Below are positions 45,501-57,315 of a DNA stretch of 64,000 nt, piece after piece. The notes below the pieces were generated by a model. The model was given only the letters and a program-made list of their open reading frames with translations, searched no databases and was not told where the DNA came from. A program made the position numbers and the translations under genes. Location of the stretch: positions 186,001-250,000 of the forward strand of contig LUCM01008148.1 in assembly GCA_008360955.1 (NCBI GenBank), written 5' to 3'. Numbering within the stretch: position 1 is the stretch's first letter; each line of letters begins with the position of its first letter. Source of the DNA: Fasciolopsis buskii (Eukaryota > Platyhelminthes > Trematoda > Plagiorchiida > Fasciolidae).

Positions 45501-46283
45501 TGTAGCAGATGATGTTATCTTTGTGTCAAGAAATTTTATTTATTGATTGTCCACATCATGCTTCCCAAGGTCGTCAGATCTTAAGGTGTCATTTGGCAAA
45601 ATATCACCAAAAAAACGTTTGTGGTTGCTGATGGAACATTTTCTCTCTGCTCAAACGGCTTGTGTTATACGCAGTAAACGGATCTGCAAACGCAGCGCAT
45701 CCATTCAGTCTCGGACTTTGAAAGTTGGTTGATTCACTTTGAATATTAGCCTTCTGTTTACAACCGCTTATTTGTGCGAAAATTGCCGGATTTCTAATAT
45801 AGTATTTCGTTAGATTTGATGTATTGTGCCCTAGTTGTGTGGCCACCAAGTAGCTGAAGTTCATGTTGTGCTTTATACGCAGTTTTGAATAATTTCATTA
45901 CGGCTAACTTTACATATGCTGTTTACTGTTTGACAATGCTGGGTCTTAAATGCTTGAGACTAGGCAGCTTCTGGACCGAATTATCAACCGAATTATGACC
46001 TGGGAATCAGAACTCAGAAAGCACATTACCGAAATTACTGTTAAACGCCTTAAAAATTTCAGAAAATGCTCATGAAAATGTTCGCGAAAAACCGGGAAAG
46101 CCATTATCCTAAATGTCAACTCCCAAGTTGCAGGTTACATACAGACTCACATGTTATGGTTGCACTGTCATACATAAATATATTGCTCTACTTACAGCAG
46201 TACATAACGGCTTTTTCTTTAGGGTGAAACTGCGTCAGTGTTATTTCACACTGAAATATCATTTTTTTTTTACAATCAATCAG
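42561..46283. other. No supported gene
   Basis: About 3.7 kb of short frames on both strands. A C-rich minus frame lies at 43781-44118 and overlapping minus frames lie at 45097-45350, none with clear splice signals. It may be intron and flank of the gene at 46284-46953. Confidence 0.35.
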
Positions 46284-46953
46284 GTTCGGTCTTCAGTTTG
46301 GCGATACAAATTTCATTGGCGGCAACAGGACAAGAAGAAAAGTTACAAGGCTTAAACGATCGCTTTCTAAGAGAAACACTCCGGCACCTCCATCCAGAAC
46401 TGGACATCAAAGCTCTCGACCTACATCTTCCATCAAAACGCCGATCCCATCCCAACCCATACACATCTATACATATCGGTTCTGGGTGTCTTGTGAACCG
46501 TGGATAGAAAAATTATTCAAAAATCCCTCAGATCGACGAATTGAATCAATAGGTCGCGTTTCTGATTGTCATATTCGTTTAACACGAAGGAGGCGACGTA
46601 ACACTCAAGGATTTCGACAGCAGATGGTCAGTATCGTCGCTCCAAATGCCGAAGCTTTGGAAAAGTGTTGTAAATTATTTGATGATAAGTTCCCCTGTTT
46701 TTATGCAACTGCCGGACTGATCCTTAGTCACGATCAGCTTAAAAGACTTTCCAAATCCTCTATTCAAGCCGACGGGCACAGATCAAAAAGAGATCGATGC
46801 GTTTCCGTCAGTTCTGTGCCAATGAAAACAAAAAATGTTGCACAGTATCTCGCGTCTCAGATGACTACCAACATGAATGAATATTCCAAATTGGCAACCT
46901 ATTCACATACGAGACCATATATTTTCAATGACCGAATTTCCATCTTTGATTGA
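46284..46953 (+). CDS. 3' exons of a putative KH-like RNA-binding protein
   Basis: Exon A, 46284-46478, follows a T-run acceptor (TTTTTTTTTTACAATCAATCAG) and encodes LNDRFLRETLRHLHPELDIK and a basic, Pro-rich end. Exon B, 46532-46953, ends in TGA. A 53-bp GT-AG intron (46479-46531) lies between them; its phase is 1 on both sides, so the frame is kept across the join, while unspliced reading hits TAG in the intron. The joined region holds ESIGRVSDCHIRLTRRRRR, then QQMVSIVAPNAEALEKCCKL, the alternation of helix and strand expected of a KH-type RNA-binding fold (helix, GC-x-I strand, VxIxAPxAxxLxKC), but without a clear GxxG loop. The C-terminal ~75 residues are Ser/Lys-rich. RNA binding is inference; an unrelated alpha/beta fold is possible. 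Confidence 0.55.
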
Positions 46954-47655
46954 CTCCAGAACATCCTAGCAACCGTGAACAAGTAACGTGTCATTTACAC
47001 TCCCCATCTTTTTCACCTCTCCAAAACTTCCCCATTCCATCTCGATTTCCGACACCTGATAACTGGCCAACCAAAAAACATTGTTTCAACCGTGAAAAAA
47101 TTTGCACAAACTCAACGAGCTCCGTGAATCTACATCCATGAAGAATGTCCAAAATACCTTGAAGAAAAAGTGAATTTTATCCTTAATTTGGGCTGGAAAT
47201 TTCTTTAGCTTTTATGCTTCGAAAATTTGGCTGCTTTTCCTTGTAGATTTAAGAAAGGAAATCGTGATTCTTAGGTTCATGCATGAATTTTCCTATGAGT
47301 GCATAACCCATTAAACAACGTGCAGTTGCCAGTACTAGCTCAGTAGCCGGTCAGTTTCTTTTCCCAGAATGCCTAATGCAGTGCAATAGAAAGCAACCCT
47401 TAGTTACAGCTAATTATGTGGAGATTCACCATACATAAATAAACTAGTTTCGTTATCACAGAAAATCGATTCCACAATGTTGAACATTACTGGACAAAGA
47501 TTTGTACAATGCTTCCGGATGACAGGCTCAGTATTCATCTGCCCAGTTCTAACGTGCCTCAATGACGACATAAAATTGTTGTTCATTCTGCTGAGAACGA
47601 TTTGGTGTAAACCTCTTCAGAATCAGGAAGCAAAACTTTAAAATTGCGACAGGGT
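46954..47655. other. 3' flank, no gene seen
   Basis: Possible 3' UTR and flank of the KH-like gene. An AATAAA lies at about 47440, roughly 490 bp after the stop. Confidence 0.3.
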
Positions 47656-47925
47656 TCATCCAAATATGTCACTAAGAAAGCCGGCTGAGATAGACGTTTT
47701 GGTTAGGTTATTTTCTGTTAAATGGGCAGTGAAATCCCCTGAAATATAGAGTCGGCAGAGCTTGAAAGGAACAGCTGAAAGTACGGAAACAAATGAGCGA
47801 TAATTTACGTCACTGAGCAGAAAATGAATGGGATCTGGAACCGCCAGGTTTTTTAACTTTTCACAAGCAGACAAGTTCCTGTCATACAGTCCGGTGGATA
47901 AGATCTTCAGTAGTGTGACAGTCAC
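47656..47925 (-). other. Possible LINE endonuclease remnant
   Basis: An 89-codon minus frame includes SVLSAVPFKLCRLYISGDFT, then AHLTENN. The order hydrophobic strand, GDF-x-AH recalls the GDFNAH block of LINE endonucleases, with Asn replaced by Thr. No second block confirms it. Confidence 0.25.
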
Positions 47926-49821
47926 ATGATTAATAATTAACAGTCCTTGCTGAGAGAGATAACTTTTTCAGCCACATCTAAAAGCAAAAGTGGAACAGTA
48001 AAAGGAAAGCAGGGTGACATATAAAGAAATAAATTAGGGATGGTATTCGACTTCACATCAAGGTTCCAAGGGATTCTTATTCGAAATGTGACACTTTATA
48101 CTGATGAAAGCCTTAGCTAACAACCGGAAAGTTTCACCAACCGCAACGCATAAATTTCTCATAGGGCCGGTCCCCGTAAATTTCTCTGGTTGGTCAAAGA
48201 TGGGTCACATAGGGAGAAAATCCAGGAATGAAAGAGCTGACTTCCGAACTTCTGGATAAGTGAAGCTTCAACCCAGAAAGAACAAGAAAAATATAATTGA
48301 AAGGCAGGCAGAAGGATAGGCTGCGAAAGCCATCATTTCTATCTAATATCTTACGATGGGTAAAATCAACAGTATATTTAACTAACTGACAAGAAGTAGT
48401 TAATGAGTCACTGAGGTGCGCTGAGAATAATTACGGAGAATGGACAGCATCCTCAAGCACTTCTGAATAGTTAATCTTATGCCTTCGATGTCTTCCCATT
48501 CCGTCCTCTGCACTGCTTCATGTCGGCAGTGTGCACAGATAGGCATGTTAGTAACAGCCTCAGACAATCAAATGCTTCCAGGTTGTCAATTAGGTAAAAT
48601 CGTAGAAGAGGTTCGAATACAGACAAATAATCTAAAACCTGCCTGCAGATTTTATCGATGCCTCATATGACCTATAAACATGAATGACAAGGTAGACCAC
48701 GACAACTATAAACTGAATCACCAGGTGGATTTGTAAATGAATGCATGCTTTCAAAATAGTTTTTTTCATATTAAGTTCGGAGAACATTAAGGCAATGGGG
48801 CGAAATCGATTTGCCCAAACAGCAAAGACCAGATTTTGAAATGAAAATATTAGTGACGGGTCCCTTGCAGTCGCGAATAGAATGTCATGATGTTGTATTA
48901 ATTAGTAGAGTGAAAGCATCAACCAAAGCCAAAGCATCATGTTTTGGAGGAGGGGGTAAGCACATGTAGACAAAATCTGGCCTTATATCTGCTTTATTTG
49001 TAAAGTAAGCATGCATATATGTATTATACAGCCACGTGAAAAAAGTGGTCCAAAAGCAGTGACGTGTTAACGAAAATTCAGAATGAAATTAAACAAGGAG
49101 GTAATAACAAGCTACAACAAACCAAATTATTTTTGTTTATTCACTGTGAACAGTTTGCATTTTTTTGGTTTTCAGTATTTTTAAAGCGGACGAGTTCTGC
49201 GGATTGGCCATGCAGCACTGACGCCGCTGGCTTTGATTCTAAGCCATATTTCTCAAAGTCTTCAATTAACCATAAGATACATATTTTGGGCTCCAATCAA
49301 GGTCAAAACCGGTGATAACCTCTTCATACCTCTGAAAATAAAGATTACTTGCTGCAATCTGTCTGCAAACCCCATTAACTTAATTTCGTTAAGTCAACTA
49401 AACGATTAGTTCAATACAAATAGATATCAAGGTTTTCTCTTTGGTAATGCCGTATATGATAAATTCTGTATTGCCCCTCATCAGCTGTTTTATTGGCTGG
49501 AATTAGCACGTAAGTCGCCTTCTAGTGTACCTAAAGATGGAAAACGGTCCACAAATGCCTGTACTATAGGAGAGGAGCATGATTAGGTGTGCGTGTAATA
49601 AACTCACGTTTTGATTATCCCGGACGACGGTTTTAAGACTGAGTTAAAATTGAACAGTTCGGTGGTAACCATATGTTGAAAAAGTTACTCACTGTAATCA
49701 AAAGATAAGGCAGATGCAGACATTTTCATACGTGGGTTTTTCTTCCTCGTATTGTGTAGCACTCAAAATGTACCCTCTGAAAGAAGACTTAAGTTGAGAA
49801 AGTGGTTTTGTTGCCAGCAGT
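47926..49821. other. No supported gene
   Basis: Short frames only. A box-A-like CTAGCTCAGTAG near 47335 (just outside) has no box B partner. Confidence 0.35.
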
Positions 49822-49880
49822 GCATTTTGCTCGCGGAAGAAGGTGAACGCAGATATCGTCGCTCGTCAGGCATGCTTACC
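49822..49880 (-). repeat. Dispersed ~80-bp repeat, copy D
   Basis: On the minus strand it reads GCCTGACGAGCGACGATATC, then CTTCCGCGAGCAAAATGCAC, aligning with copy C (56083-56169). A short AT tract follows at 49925-49940. Confidence 0.5.
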
Positions 49881-51552
49881 CAATGTTGTACTGTCCATTC
49901 AAACAATAATGCTCCTGTATATCCAAATATATATATGTATATTATGATCTTACATGTAGTCGCAGACCGGAAGATGTCTGTGTACTCCATATAGATTATA
50001 ACATTTGTTCGTCAAGCCGGCTCTCATAGAATATGTTTACAAATATGCTGTCGTGATTTCTGAGCTAAATGACATGCTTCATAAGCGCAGCGTTCAACAT
50101 GAAAACTGGAGAGTCCTCTACCAATTTCGCAGTGCAGCCACAACTTCAGAATGCCGCAATCCGTAATTTTCGTTTTATGCAACATTATAAAATCGATTTA
50201 AAGGCTACCATGTCTTTTTGTATGCATTTTTCATTCGCTGTAATTTATCTGCATAAACGTTAGATGCACACTGTTCCTGCGATTCACTCCGCGCATAGAA
50301 GACAAAAGAAGCACAGAAGACAGGGTTTTCCCAGCAAAAGTTTCAAAAGTTGCATGCAGAACTGCGCTACAGAAGCAGTCATTCAACCCCAAAAATAGTT
50401 GGTATGAACAGTATGGTGTGAAATTACCACTACAAATAATTCACCATGAAGTGACAAACCGAAATCAACACTACGAATCCATGGAAGCATGAAACTATTC
50501 ACTTTTGTTAGATTTTAGGTTTGTCTACTCACGCGATCTGCGTTCGACAAATTAAAAAAACAATTTACTTTCCGCTAAGTATTTGGTTGATCAGTGTCAG
50601 TGAAATTGTTAGACAACTTCCTAACATCTAGACCGGTGTGAAAAAATTTGGGGGTCCACCATCCTCCCCCGTCCCCAAAGGAAAAGATAGTTTCATTAAA
50701 TCTCTTCTGTCTTATTTGTTCAGTTATTTTTATGGAAAAGTGGTCAGTTGTTAAACGTTTATCATTCGGATCACTGAATGATAGGCAGTCAACATTTTTT
50801 TCGTGCGTGAAGTGTTCAATCAAAAACTACTTCGTGGTCCTATTCCTGTTACGCGGGAGTTTTACGAACATTTAGTTGTCACGTCTACTCATTCTCCGTG
50901 CCTCATGCTGAGCTGAGATTTTTAGGAATTTTACTTGACTGAGTTAATCAGACATCCGCACAACTTATCACCGTTAATCATATGATTTACTTATCAAGTT
51001 TGTTCCCCGGCCATCAATCAGTTTACTTCTAAAACTGCTTCATTTTATTTGGAATACAGACACCAACTTGGTTCTAAAGTCTGTGCAATCCAACAAGGTG
51101 CAGTGCAATTCAACAGAACTGAATACTGTAAAACATTATAATAAAATAGCCATACCACGTATTCGTCACTCTGGAATTGAAACTCAATTCCGGGGCGGAC
51201 GAATGAATCAAATATCACGGCTAAGTTGTCATCCGGAATCTGGTTTCAAGACCAGTTGAGCTTCGTAAAAAGAGCGTATACTTCACTGGTTTAGTAAAAA
51301 AAACAAATTGTTACTAAAATGTTCAATAATTATTTGTTTTTGGCAGTGCAAAGTGTGCACTAGTGGGACAAACGTTTATTGCTGTTAGAAAATGAACTCT
51401 GTTTTTCCTGCGTAGTAATTTCTGGAATCAAACGTTCACGTCAGTTTAAGTCGAAATTTGATTGTTGTTGTCATTGTCAGTAATCGTTCTCATTTTTCCA
51501 TCTACTGTCTTTTTTTCTTTCTTTAGTAATGGTACAACAATGCACTTCATTT
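49881..51552. other. No supported gene
   Basis: Opposed short frames at 50575-50875 cancel each other as evidence. I see nothing else to name. Confidence 0.35.
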
Positions 51553-51650
51553 TTAGGAAAGGTAGTTTGACCGGCTACGGGTGAAATAGAACCCGCAACC
51601 CGCAGATCGAAACACCCTGGTGTTAGGGGCTTGACCATCACCGCTTACTT
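51553..51650 (-). repeat. tRNA-derived SINE-like sequence
   Basis: On the minus strand GATGGTCAAGCCCC recalls a box A region, and GCGGGTTCTATTTCACCCG recalls a T arm: CGGGT pairs with ACCCG (51578-51582 and 51591-51595) around an 8-nt loop containing TTCTA. Between them is an anticodon-arm-like CACCAGGGTG. The fold is imperfect, so this is a relic or SINE head and not a working tRNA. Confidence 0.35.
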
Positions 51651-53125
51651 GATTACTTTGTAATAATCTTATTCATTATGTGACATCGTTCCAAAAACAT
51701 ATAGTAGACAGTAGCAAAGGACATCTTGGATAAATTATCTTAATTTTGCCCAAGGGAATGCTTTCATCCGCACCAGAATATGGGCGGAATTCACATAGCT
51801 CACAGGTGCCGATTTCTCGTTCACGCTCATATAGGCACAAACCAGTAATGACTCTGGACATTTTTTATTAGAAAATTAATCTTTTTTCTGCGGTTATCCT
51901 GTACCCACCCGAAGCCAATGTAACATGTTTACATAACAACAAAAGCAATTTGAGAGATTGATAGTTATTACACAAGGATTTTGTTGTGCTGTATGGTTCT
52001 CTGTGCGAAAAACAACCACGAACATTTATCGGACTACGATGTCAATTAGTCTAACAAGCTGACCCATGTACTCGCGTTCGTATTTTGTTTTTCTGTCTTT
52101 GCCCATGAATGTCTATTAGTCCGCGGTTGATGCATGAGTATCCCCTAGTTTGCAAGGGAGGAGGGGTTGATTTCTTCGATGCGGCAGTAGCCAATGTTAA
52201 ATTGACGAGATTCGAAAACCATTTCGGAAAAATCCGTCACAGAATTCCCCTGACGAATCGTTTTTATTGTTTACCAATCCAACTTGCATTTTGCGCACAA
52301 ACAATAAAATTGCAATTACCAAAGTGATTATGCTAATTCTAGCTGAATAACAAATGTGTGGGAGTGAGGTACGCATTTTGGGAATTTAGCTTTTTGGCCA
52401 AGTGATTTACCGATTTCCGAACCGTGTTCCTCGTGGTGGACTAATACACAACTTTTTCACTAATCTAAAGTTGTTGCCTATTTCAGTAAGAGACCCAGGG
52501 CCAGTTGAAGGCTACTAGATTAAAGACAATTTTATCTTCTGCGATTTTACTTCCGTTGTCCCGTTGGATGATGACACATTTTGCCTGAAGCATGGTATCC
52601 CAGCCATTTCAGAATGTAAATCGGCTAAGCTTACCTCCAACTAAGATAATGCTGGGTTCGGGGACCACAATATTCTTTCATTTCACACTAGTCCTTATCG
52701 TTTCCGACCTCAAAGCACCTCCAAAGAAGCTTTATTCGCACAACTGTGAGCTCTCTCCGTATACATCAATGTGAATTCATCCGTGGAATCAACTGTGAAG
52801 AATGGGCAAATTTCAGCCCGACCAACTGCACGTGACACAGTACACAATAATCGGGTATTCCTAGTAGTCTATCGCAGATTATCTACATTGAACAACTAAT
52901 CCACCAGGTAAACACATCAGTGTTTTCTACGGCAGGTCATTTTCCTAAATTCCAATTACAGTGAAAATCCTCAGAAATCGGATTACAACGGCAACCTTAA
53001 CGTTACTGTTTAAAGTAAAATTTGTTGGTTGCTTTCGTGTGTGGACTTGGACCATACTTAGTTCACTTGTACATTCCACAAATTTGTCTAACCATAAGTT
53101 ATTCACTCCTATTCATACCTTCCAG
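51651..53125. other. No strongly supported gene
   Basis: A 72-codon frame at 52109-52327 (with GGGVDFFDAAVANVKLTRFE) reads as mildly protein-like, without a clear acceptor. I see nothing else. Confidence 0.25.
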
Positions 53126-53363
53126 CATGATGCATGTGAAAGATCACCAAAATCGGGTAACTTTTGGACACCAACCAAATTCGCCCACGTATTTGACATC
53201 CAGCATGAAAAGAGTCGCAAAGTACCATCTCAGAAGGCCCATGTTTAGTGACAGTTCATCATCCAGCTCACTTTGTATTGATCACTCACAAACGTCATTT
53301 TGTTTGTTTGGACCAAATTACACTACCATATGCGTTAGGCAAATTATCAGCCACAAAATCTGA
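53126..53363 (+). CDS. Candidate exon, unknown protein
   Basis: A strong acceptor (TTATTCACTCCTATTCATACCTTCCAG, ending 53125) opens a 79-codon frame to TGA at 53361-53363. It encodes MMHVKDHQNRVTFGHQPNSP and, later, a Ser run and CLFGPNYTTICVRQIISHKI. The reading is protein-like. An internal CGG|GTAACT could be a donor, in which case the exon is short and feeds exons further on. Nearby frames at 53522-53773 and 53743-54032 may belong to the same gene. Confidence 0.42.
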
Positions 53364-53521
53364 TTCGCGTTATTTTGCCTGAAATCATCGGGTGGTTGAT
53401 GAGAGGCGGTAGATAATGCAGGATAGTAATTAATAAGGGTAAAAAAGCGTTTCATTCATAAAATTTTTAAGCTTTAGTTATCTTCATGACAATCAGAACG
53501 TGGCAAACGGAGTGACTAAAG

Positions 53522-53773
53522 GTGAACAGCTCCAATGATTCCGAAATTAAGGAAGAACAAGGTGTGTTTTTAGATCTAAAATCTAAGATGGTTTTCTTCC
53601 CCAGATTCGCTTTCACCTGTGATTATGATTGGCAAAAGAAAGTTTTCAGAACAGGTCGATTTTTTTGGAGTAAATATTTAATGAGTCAGTCGGTTCGATT
53701 GCAGTTATCGCAAACGCACAAGTCAACTCGTGTGCACTACAGTTGCAGGAGTATCGTGGTTATATACAGTTAG
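53522..53773 (+). CDS. Candidate exon, unknown protein
   Basis: The open frame from NSSNDSEIKEEQGVFLDLKS through FFPRFAFTCDYDWQKKVFRT is protein-like for its first ~50 codons. It begins at GTG, so it needs an upstream exon. Its true ends are uncertain; an ACAGGTCGAT at about 53652 could be a donor. Confidence 0.3.
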   Translation: MNSSNDSEIKEEQGVFLDLKSKMVFFPRFAFTCDYDWQKKVFRTGRFFWSKYLMSQSVRLQLSQTHKSTRVHYSCRSIVVIYS

Positions 53774-54032
53774 AAGAATATGGGCAACATCTGTCAACAC
53801 ACGCGAGACCTGGCTCAGAAGGAAACTGTTTGTTTGATCAAACTTGTTCGGGGTTTGCAAAACATTTCTGCCGGAAGACAACAACAATTTTGTTGATTTT
53901 CCACACGGATCAACGTGCCTTACAAGGGACAAAAGAAAAGTGAAATACCAGACAAGGAAAACATCCACCAAACATACAAAAGAACCTACGGTTAACCCTT
54001 TTCTCACAAAGAAGATCAACACGAAAGTTTAG
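53743..54032 (+). CDS. Candidate terminal exon with two open frames
   Basis: CTACAGTTGCAG (to 53748) precedes EYRGYIQLEEYGQHLSTHAR in one frame, open to TGA at 53941. A second frame, open from about 53844 to TAG at 54030, carries CKTFLPEDNNNFVDFPHGST and a Lys/Thr-rich tail. Both look coding and overlap by about 100 bp, which suggests a missed short intron, a frameshift in a pseudogene, or chance. No family is recognised. Confidence 0.3.
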
Positions 54033-54374
54033 CCTAAGATCCGTGACTAAGATCCCTATGACTCATTGGGTGACCCGAGTGCAAGCTTTTAGCACAAAGC
54101 CTGAGTACTATTTGATAATCCCCTATGAAGGCGGTCGCCCTTACAAAGAAATAGAATATTTGGAGAAATAATGGTGGATCCGATCAATATCGGTCATGAA
54201 TCAAACACGCGACGTACCACGTAGTGCATTAGGTGGAATTATGCATTCGTCAAAAATATAGCTTACTCGATGAAAGTATGAGTCCGCCGACAAAAACAAA
54301 AGCAGGGGAGATAAGACGCTAACACTATGATTGGCTGACTGTTTCCCTCGGTCACCTGACCAAAACCTTACTTG

Positions 54375-54490
54375 AAAAATGTCTACCGTGCTAACGGAAA
54401 CGTCGGTCGCGTTGTGTGAACACAGAGTAGCATATTGTAAAACAGTGGACTGCAATTTTTTCACCCTGAAGGAATTGTGGAACGTTCGCT
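54375..54490 (-). other. Weak exon candidate
   Basis: The minus frame FRVKKLQSTVLQYATLCSHN ... STVDIFQ ends at CAA|GTAAGG, a good donor, and could begin after GCTTGTTGAG. It is opposite in direction to the candidate exons at 53-54 kb. I rate it as unproven. Confidence 0.2.
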
Positions 54491-54808
54491 CAACAAGCAC
54501 ACGGTTTGATTACTGTACTAAATAGGTTAGATCACTGAATGCAAATTAGTCAGGTTAGTATCTACGACTGAGAATCAAATAGATTTAGAATACGCAACAA
54601 CTGGACGAAATTCATTCATCTAATTATGATTTTAGGTGACATTTCAATGCAGTTAACATCCTGCATATTCGTTTGCAATGTTCGAAACCATAAAGCTCTG
54701 TATCGTCTACTACAGGGCAGATTCAATATCAACACAAACAGCATGTAATCTCTGTAATATGCTGCAGCGGAGTGATCACAAGTAGTGTTCCAACTGCATA
54801 TGCTGTGA

Positions 54809-55776
54809 AATCTGTTGGCGAATATACTGAGAGAACAAACAAGTTGCGTCTATCAGAGCAACGGTCATTTGTTTTACACGAACATCTACGCATCACTGCG
54901 CATAGCTGGCTGCTCACTAGGATCCAATCAAGTAGTTCGGCCTCATCCCTCGCAATGAGAGCCACACCAACGACAGCAACACCGGAAGCCGCAGCCTCGG
55001 GGTCCCCAGAGAGACACAGATGAAACTTCATGGAAGGATTAGATGGGGATGTCAGTTGGACAACAGAGTTGGAGTCTCGAATGCGAGTCTCTGGAATTTA
55101 ACACACATCGATGGCTATGATGTCTAGTGCAAGGGCTAAACACCTCTGTTGACCCATACGCATTAGTGTTCGCACATTGAATGTAGCGATTCTGAAAGTG
55201 GATCGAAGGCGAATAAGTGAATCAGCCGGCTGAAGCGGGTTCTGTGAGATTCACGTGTTATCTGAGAGAAAACTCGAGGGACCAGCAAATGGACTTATTT
55301 CAGTGGCACTACTACTAGAAAGACCGACTGCCATTCCCGAGGAATATCAGTCATATTCATAGTTGTATTCGTTGGGGTCTGTCTCACTACTCGGTCGCCC
55401 AGTCCAGATTAGGTCTATTTATTCGAGGGTGCACCTGTAGCCTTTAGGCATCCAGGCGCTTTCTGCGAGGCAACAGAATCATTTCAGACGAGCCGGTGGC
55501 CAGTTGATCATTTCATGCGACTCTTCCGAAAAGCCTTGCCGGAGCAGTAGAATGGGACAGAGGGAATTGATCCTATTCTTTTTTCGGGTCACATTCGCCA
55601 CGACGCAGTTCCATCAGCGGGCAGTATGTTTTAGGAGGATCGGTTGCCATTTGAAAAGCCACTTCGTTTCCGACAGTGCTGCCGGTTGTTCGCGACTGCT
55701 TATTCGGTGGTGTTTCAGCTTACCTTATTAACGACTAATCTTCTGGATGGTGGTCGTTCCTTATTCCCCAACCCAA
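54809..55776 (-). mobile_element. LINE 5' region with endonuclease N-terminus, copy 2
   Basis: This is the second copy of the segment at 31468-32435 (constant offset 23341). It has the same 5' UTR-like part, endonuclease start and in-frame TAA (plus 55098-55100). Its homology to the LINE endonuclease may run slightly further, to about 54785 (VYSPTDFTAYAV). By eye the differences are two near 54815-54830, one near 55460 and two near 55766-55770. Confidence 0.75.
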
Positions 55777-55919
55777 TGGCGCAACAAGTATCGATCTTGC
55801 GTGGCCTGGGTAGCGCTAAAATACTTCGCACCGGTTTCTTCCCTCGGTAAATGGCATCTGATAGGTCTCAAATTACTTAACCCTACTTATCATGGCTTGC
55901 CTCACAAAAAGTTTTTATG

Positions 55920-55942
55920 ATATACATATATATATATATATG
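55920..55942. repeat. (TA)n microsatellite
   Basis: An ATATACATATATATATATATATGTGT tract seen directly, between LINE copy 2 and dispersed repeat copy C. Confidence 0.8.
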
Positions 55943-56082
55943 TGTAATTTGTAGCGTCATGATTGTGCATGAATGCTCTTCGCCGAAGAGTCCGCAGAAG
56001 AACTACAACTGTGATTTGTTGATAATTCTTTGTCATTTGGGGTGACCCATGCTCAGGCGTGTGCAAGCATAAATGTCTGGAT

Positions 56083-56169
56083 AAGAGAGTACCGGATACG
56101 CACACCTGACGAGCGACAATATCCGCGAAACCGATCGTGTGCTTCCGAGCAAATTTTGTTCACTTATCC
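56083..56169 (+). repeat. Dispersed ~80-bp repeat, copy C
   Basis: The best-matching partner of copy B (35061-35147), and the clearest version of the family: ACACCTGACGAGCGACAATA, then CGAAACCGATCGTGTGCTTC, then AAATTTTGTTCACT. Confidence 0.65.
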
Positions 56170-57315
56170 AGTTACTACTTGGAATTTCTATATATACATA
56201 TGTGTGCAATCCGCTAAATCAGGCACTCTCATATTTGATATTTATTCTGTCTTCGACTGTTTGATTTGTATTTACTTTTAAATATGGTTACTGGTTATGC
56301 TCGTCAATAATTTTCCTTGCAGTAAACGTAATGACAGAAAATTACCGAAATGGGTCGTTTCAAATCTGGACAGATTTACAGTATTTTGGTTTTCAATACA
56401 GGAAGTGGCACGTGCTCTATTTCCTTCCTCTTTGTCATTTATTACAATCGAGCTTTTACTTTGATTCATCAGTGAACCTATTCCTATTCTATGCTGCACT
56501 CTTGTAGCTTTAGACCAATAAAACAGAACAACTAGACTGAGATTTAGCAATTTAGATTTCTCCGGCCTATCAAGATAAATATATTTATAAATGTCTTGTG
56601 AAATTCACAATTATATCTACTGATAGTCCACTCTACGCGGATGGCATTTCGCGACTTATTTTAAGGGAGTCTTGAGAAAATAGTGATGGACTTATTTGTC
56701 CGTTGTAGTCCAAAAAGCGGAAGCGAAATCAGTCACCGTTTTTCTGACTGAAGTTGTTCACACAGCCACACTTCGTGCACTGTTAGAGGCCAGGAACCAA
56801 GCTCCCAATTCAGCAATCAAAAATTTTGCCATAAAAACGGGGATTATTTAAGATTTTGTTTTCGAGATAATGTTTGCAGAGGGTTGAACACTGAATGTGC
56901 GGCCTCGCTACACGGCATAAAATGTGCACAAAATTTGTCAATCATTCACGGCAACCATGTTTTCAGAATTCCAGAGGACGTTTTTTCCCTGCAAACGGCA
57001 AGTCTAACATTATAAAATCGGTGATTTCGGTGGTGTTCAGCAGACCCCAAAATATTTCGCACTGGCTTAAATGATTTAAGACTTGATGTTTACGGAAAAA
57101 TGAATTTATTTTTGAGAATAGAAGGTGACATCCTGTTTCTCACTCCTCATCGTCAAAAGTATTACCATAACAACCAAAAGACATTCTCTTCTCAAACCCT
57201 CCTGGATTCTTCAAAAGAGATCATCCATTTCAATATTTATTTCAAGAAAAATTTAACAACGGATTAAATGAAGTTTCTCTGGTCAGTCAGTAAATTCACC
57301 ATTTATTATCTGTAG
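56170..57315. other. No firm gene; one exon-like frame
   Basis: Near 56710-56850 a plus frame of about 50 codons (KSVTVFLTEVVHTATLRALL, then EARNQAPNSAIKNF) reads as protein-like after TTGTAG, and might be an upstream exon of the gene at 57316. No phase join could be established. Confidence 0.25.

Noticed and set aside
45290..48130. CTGATGA words near 45285, 45385 and 48100 as hammerhead ribozymes
   Set aside because: No paired stem II followed by GAAA at the right distance was visible.
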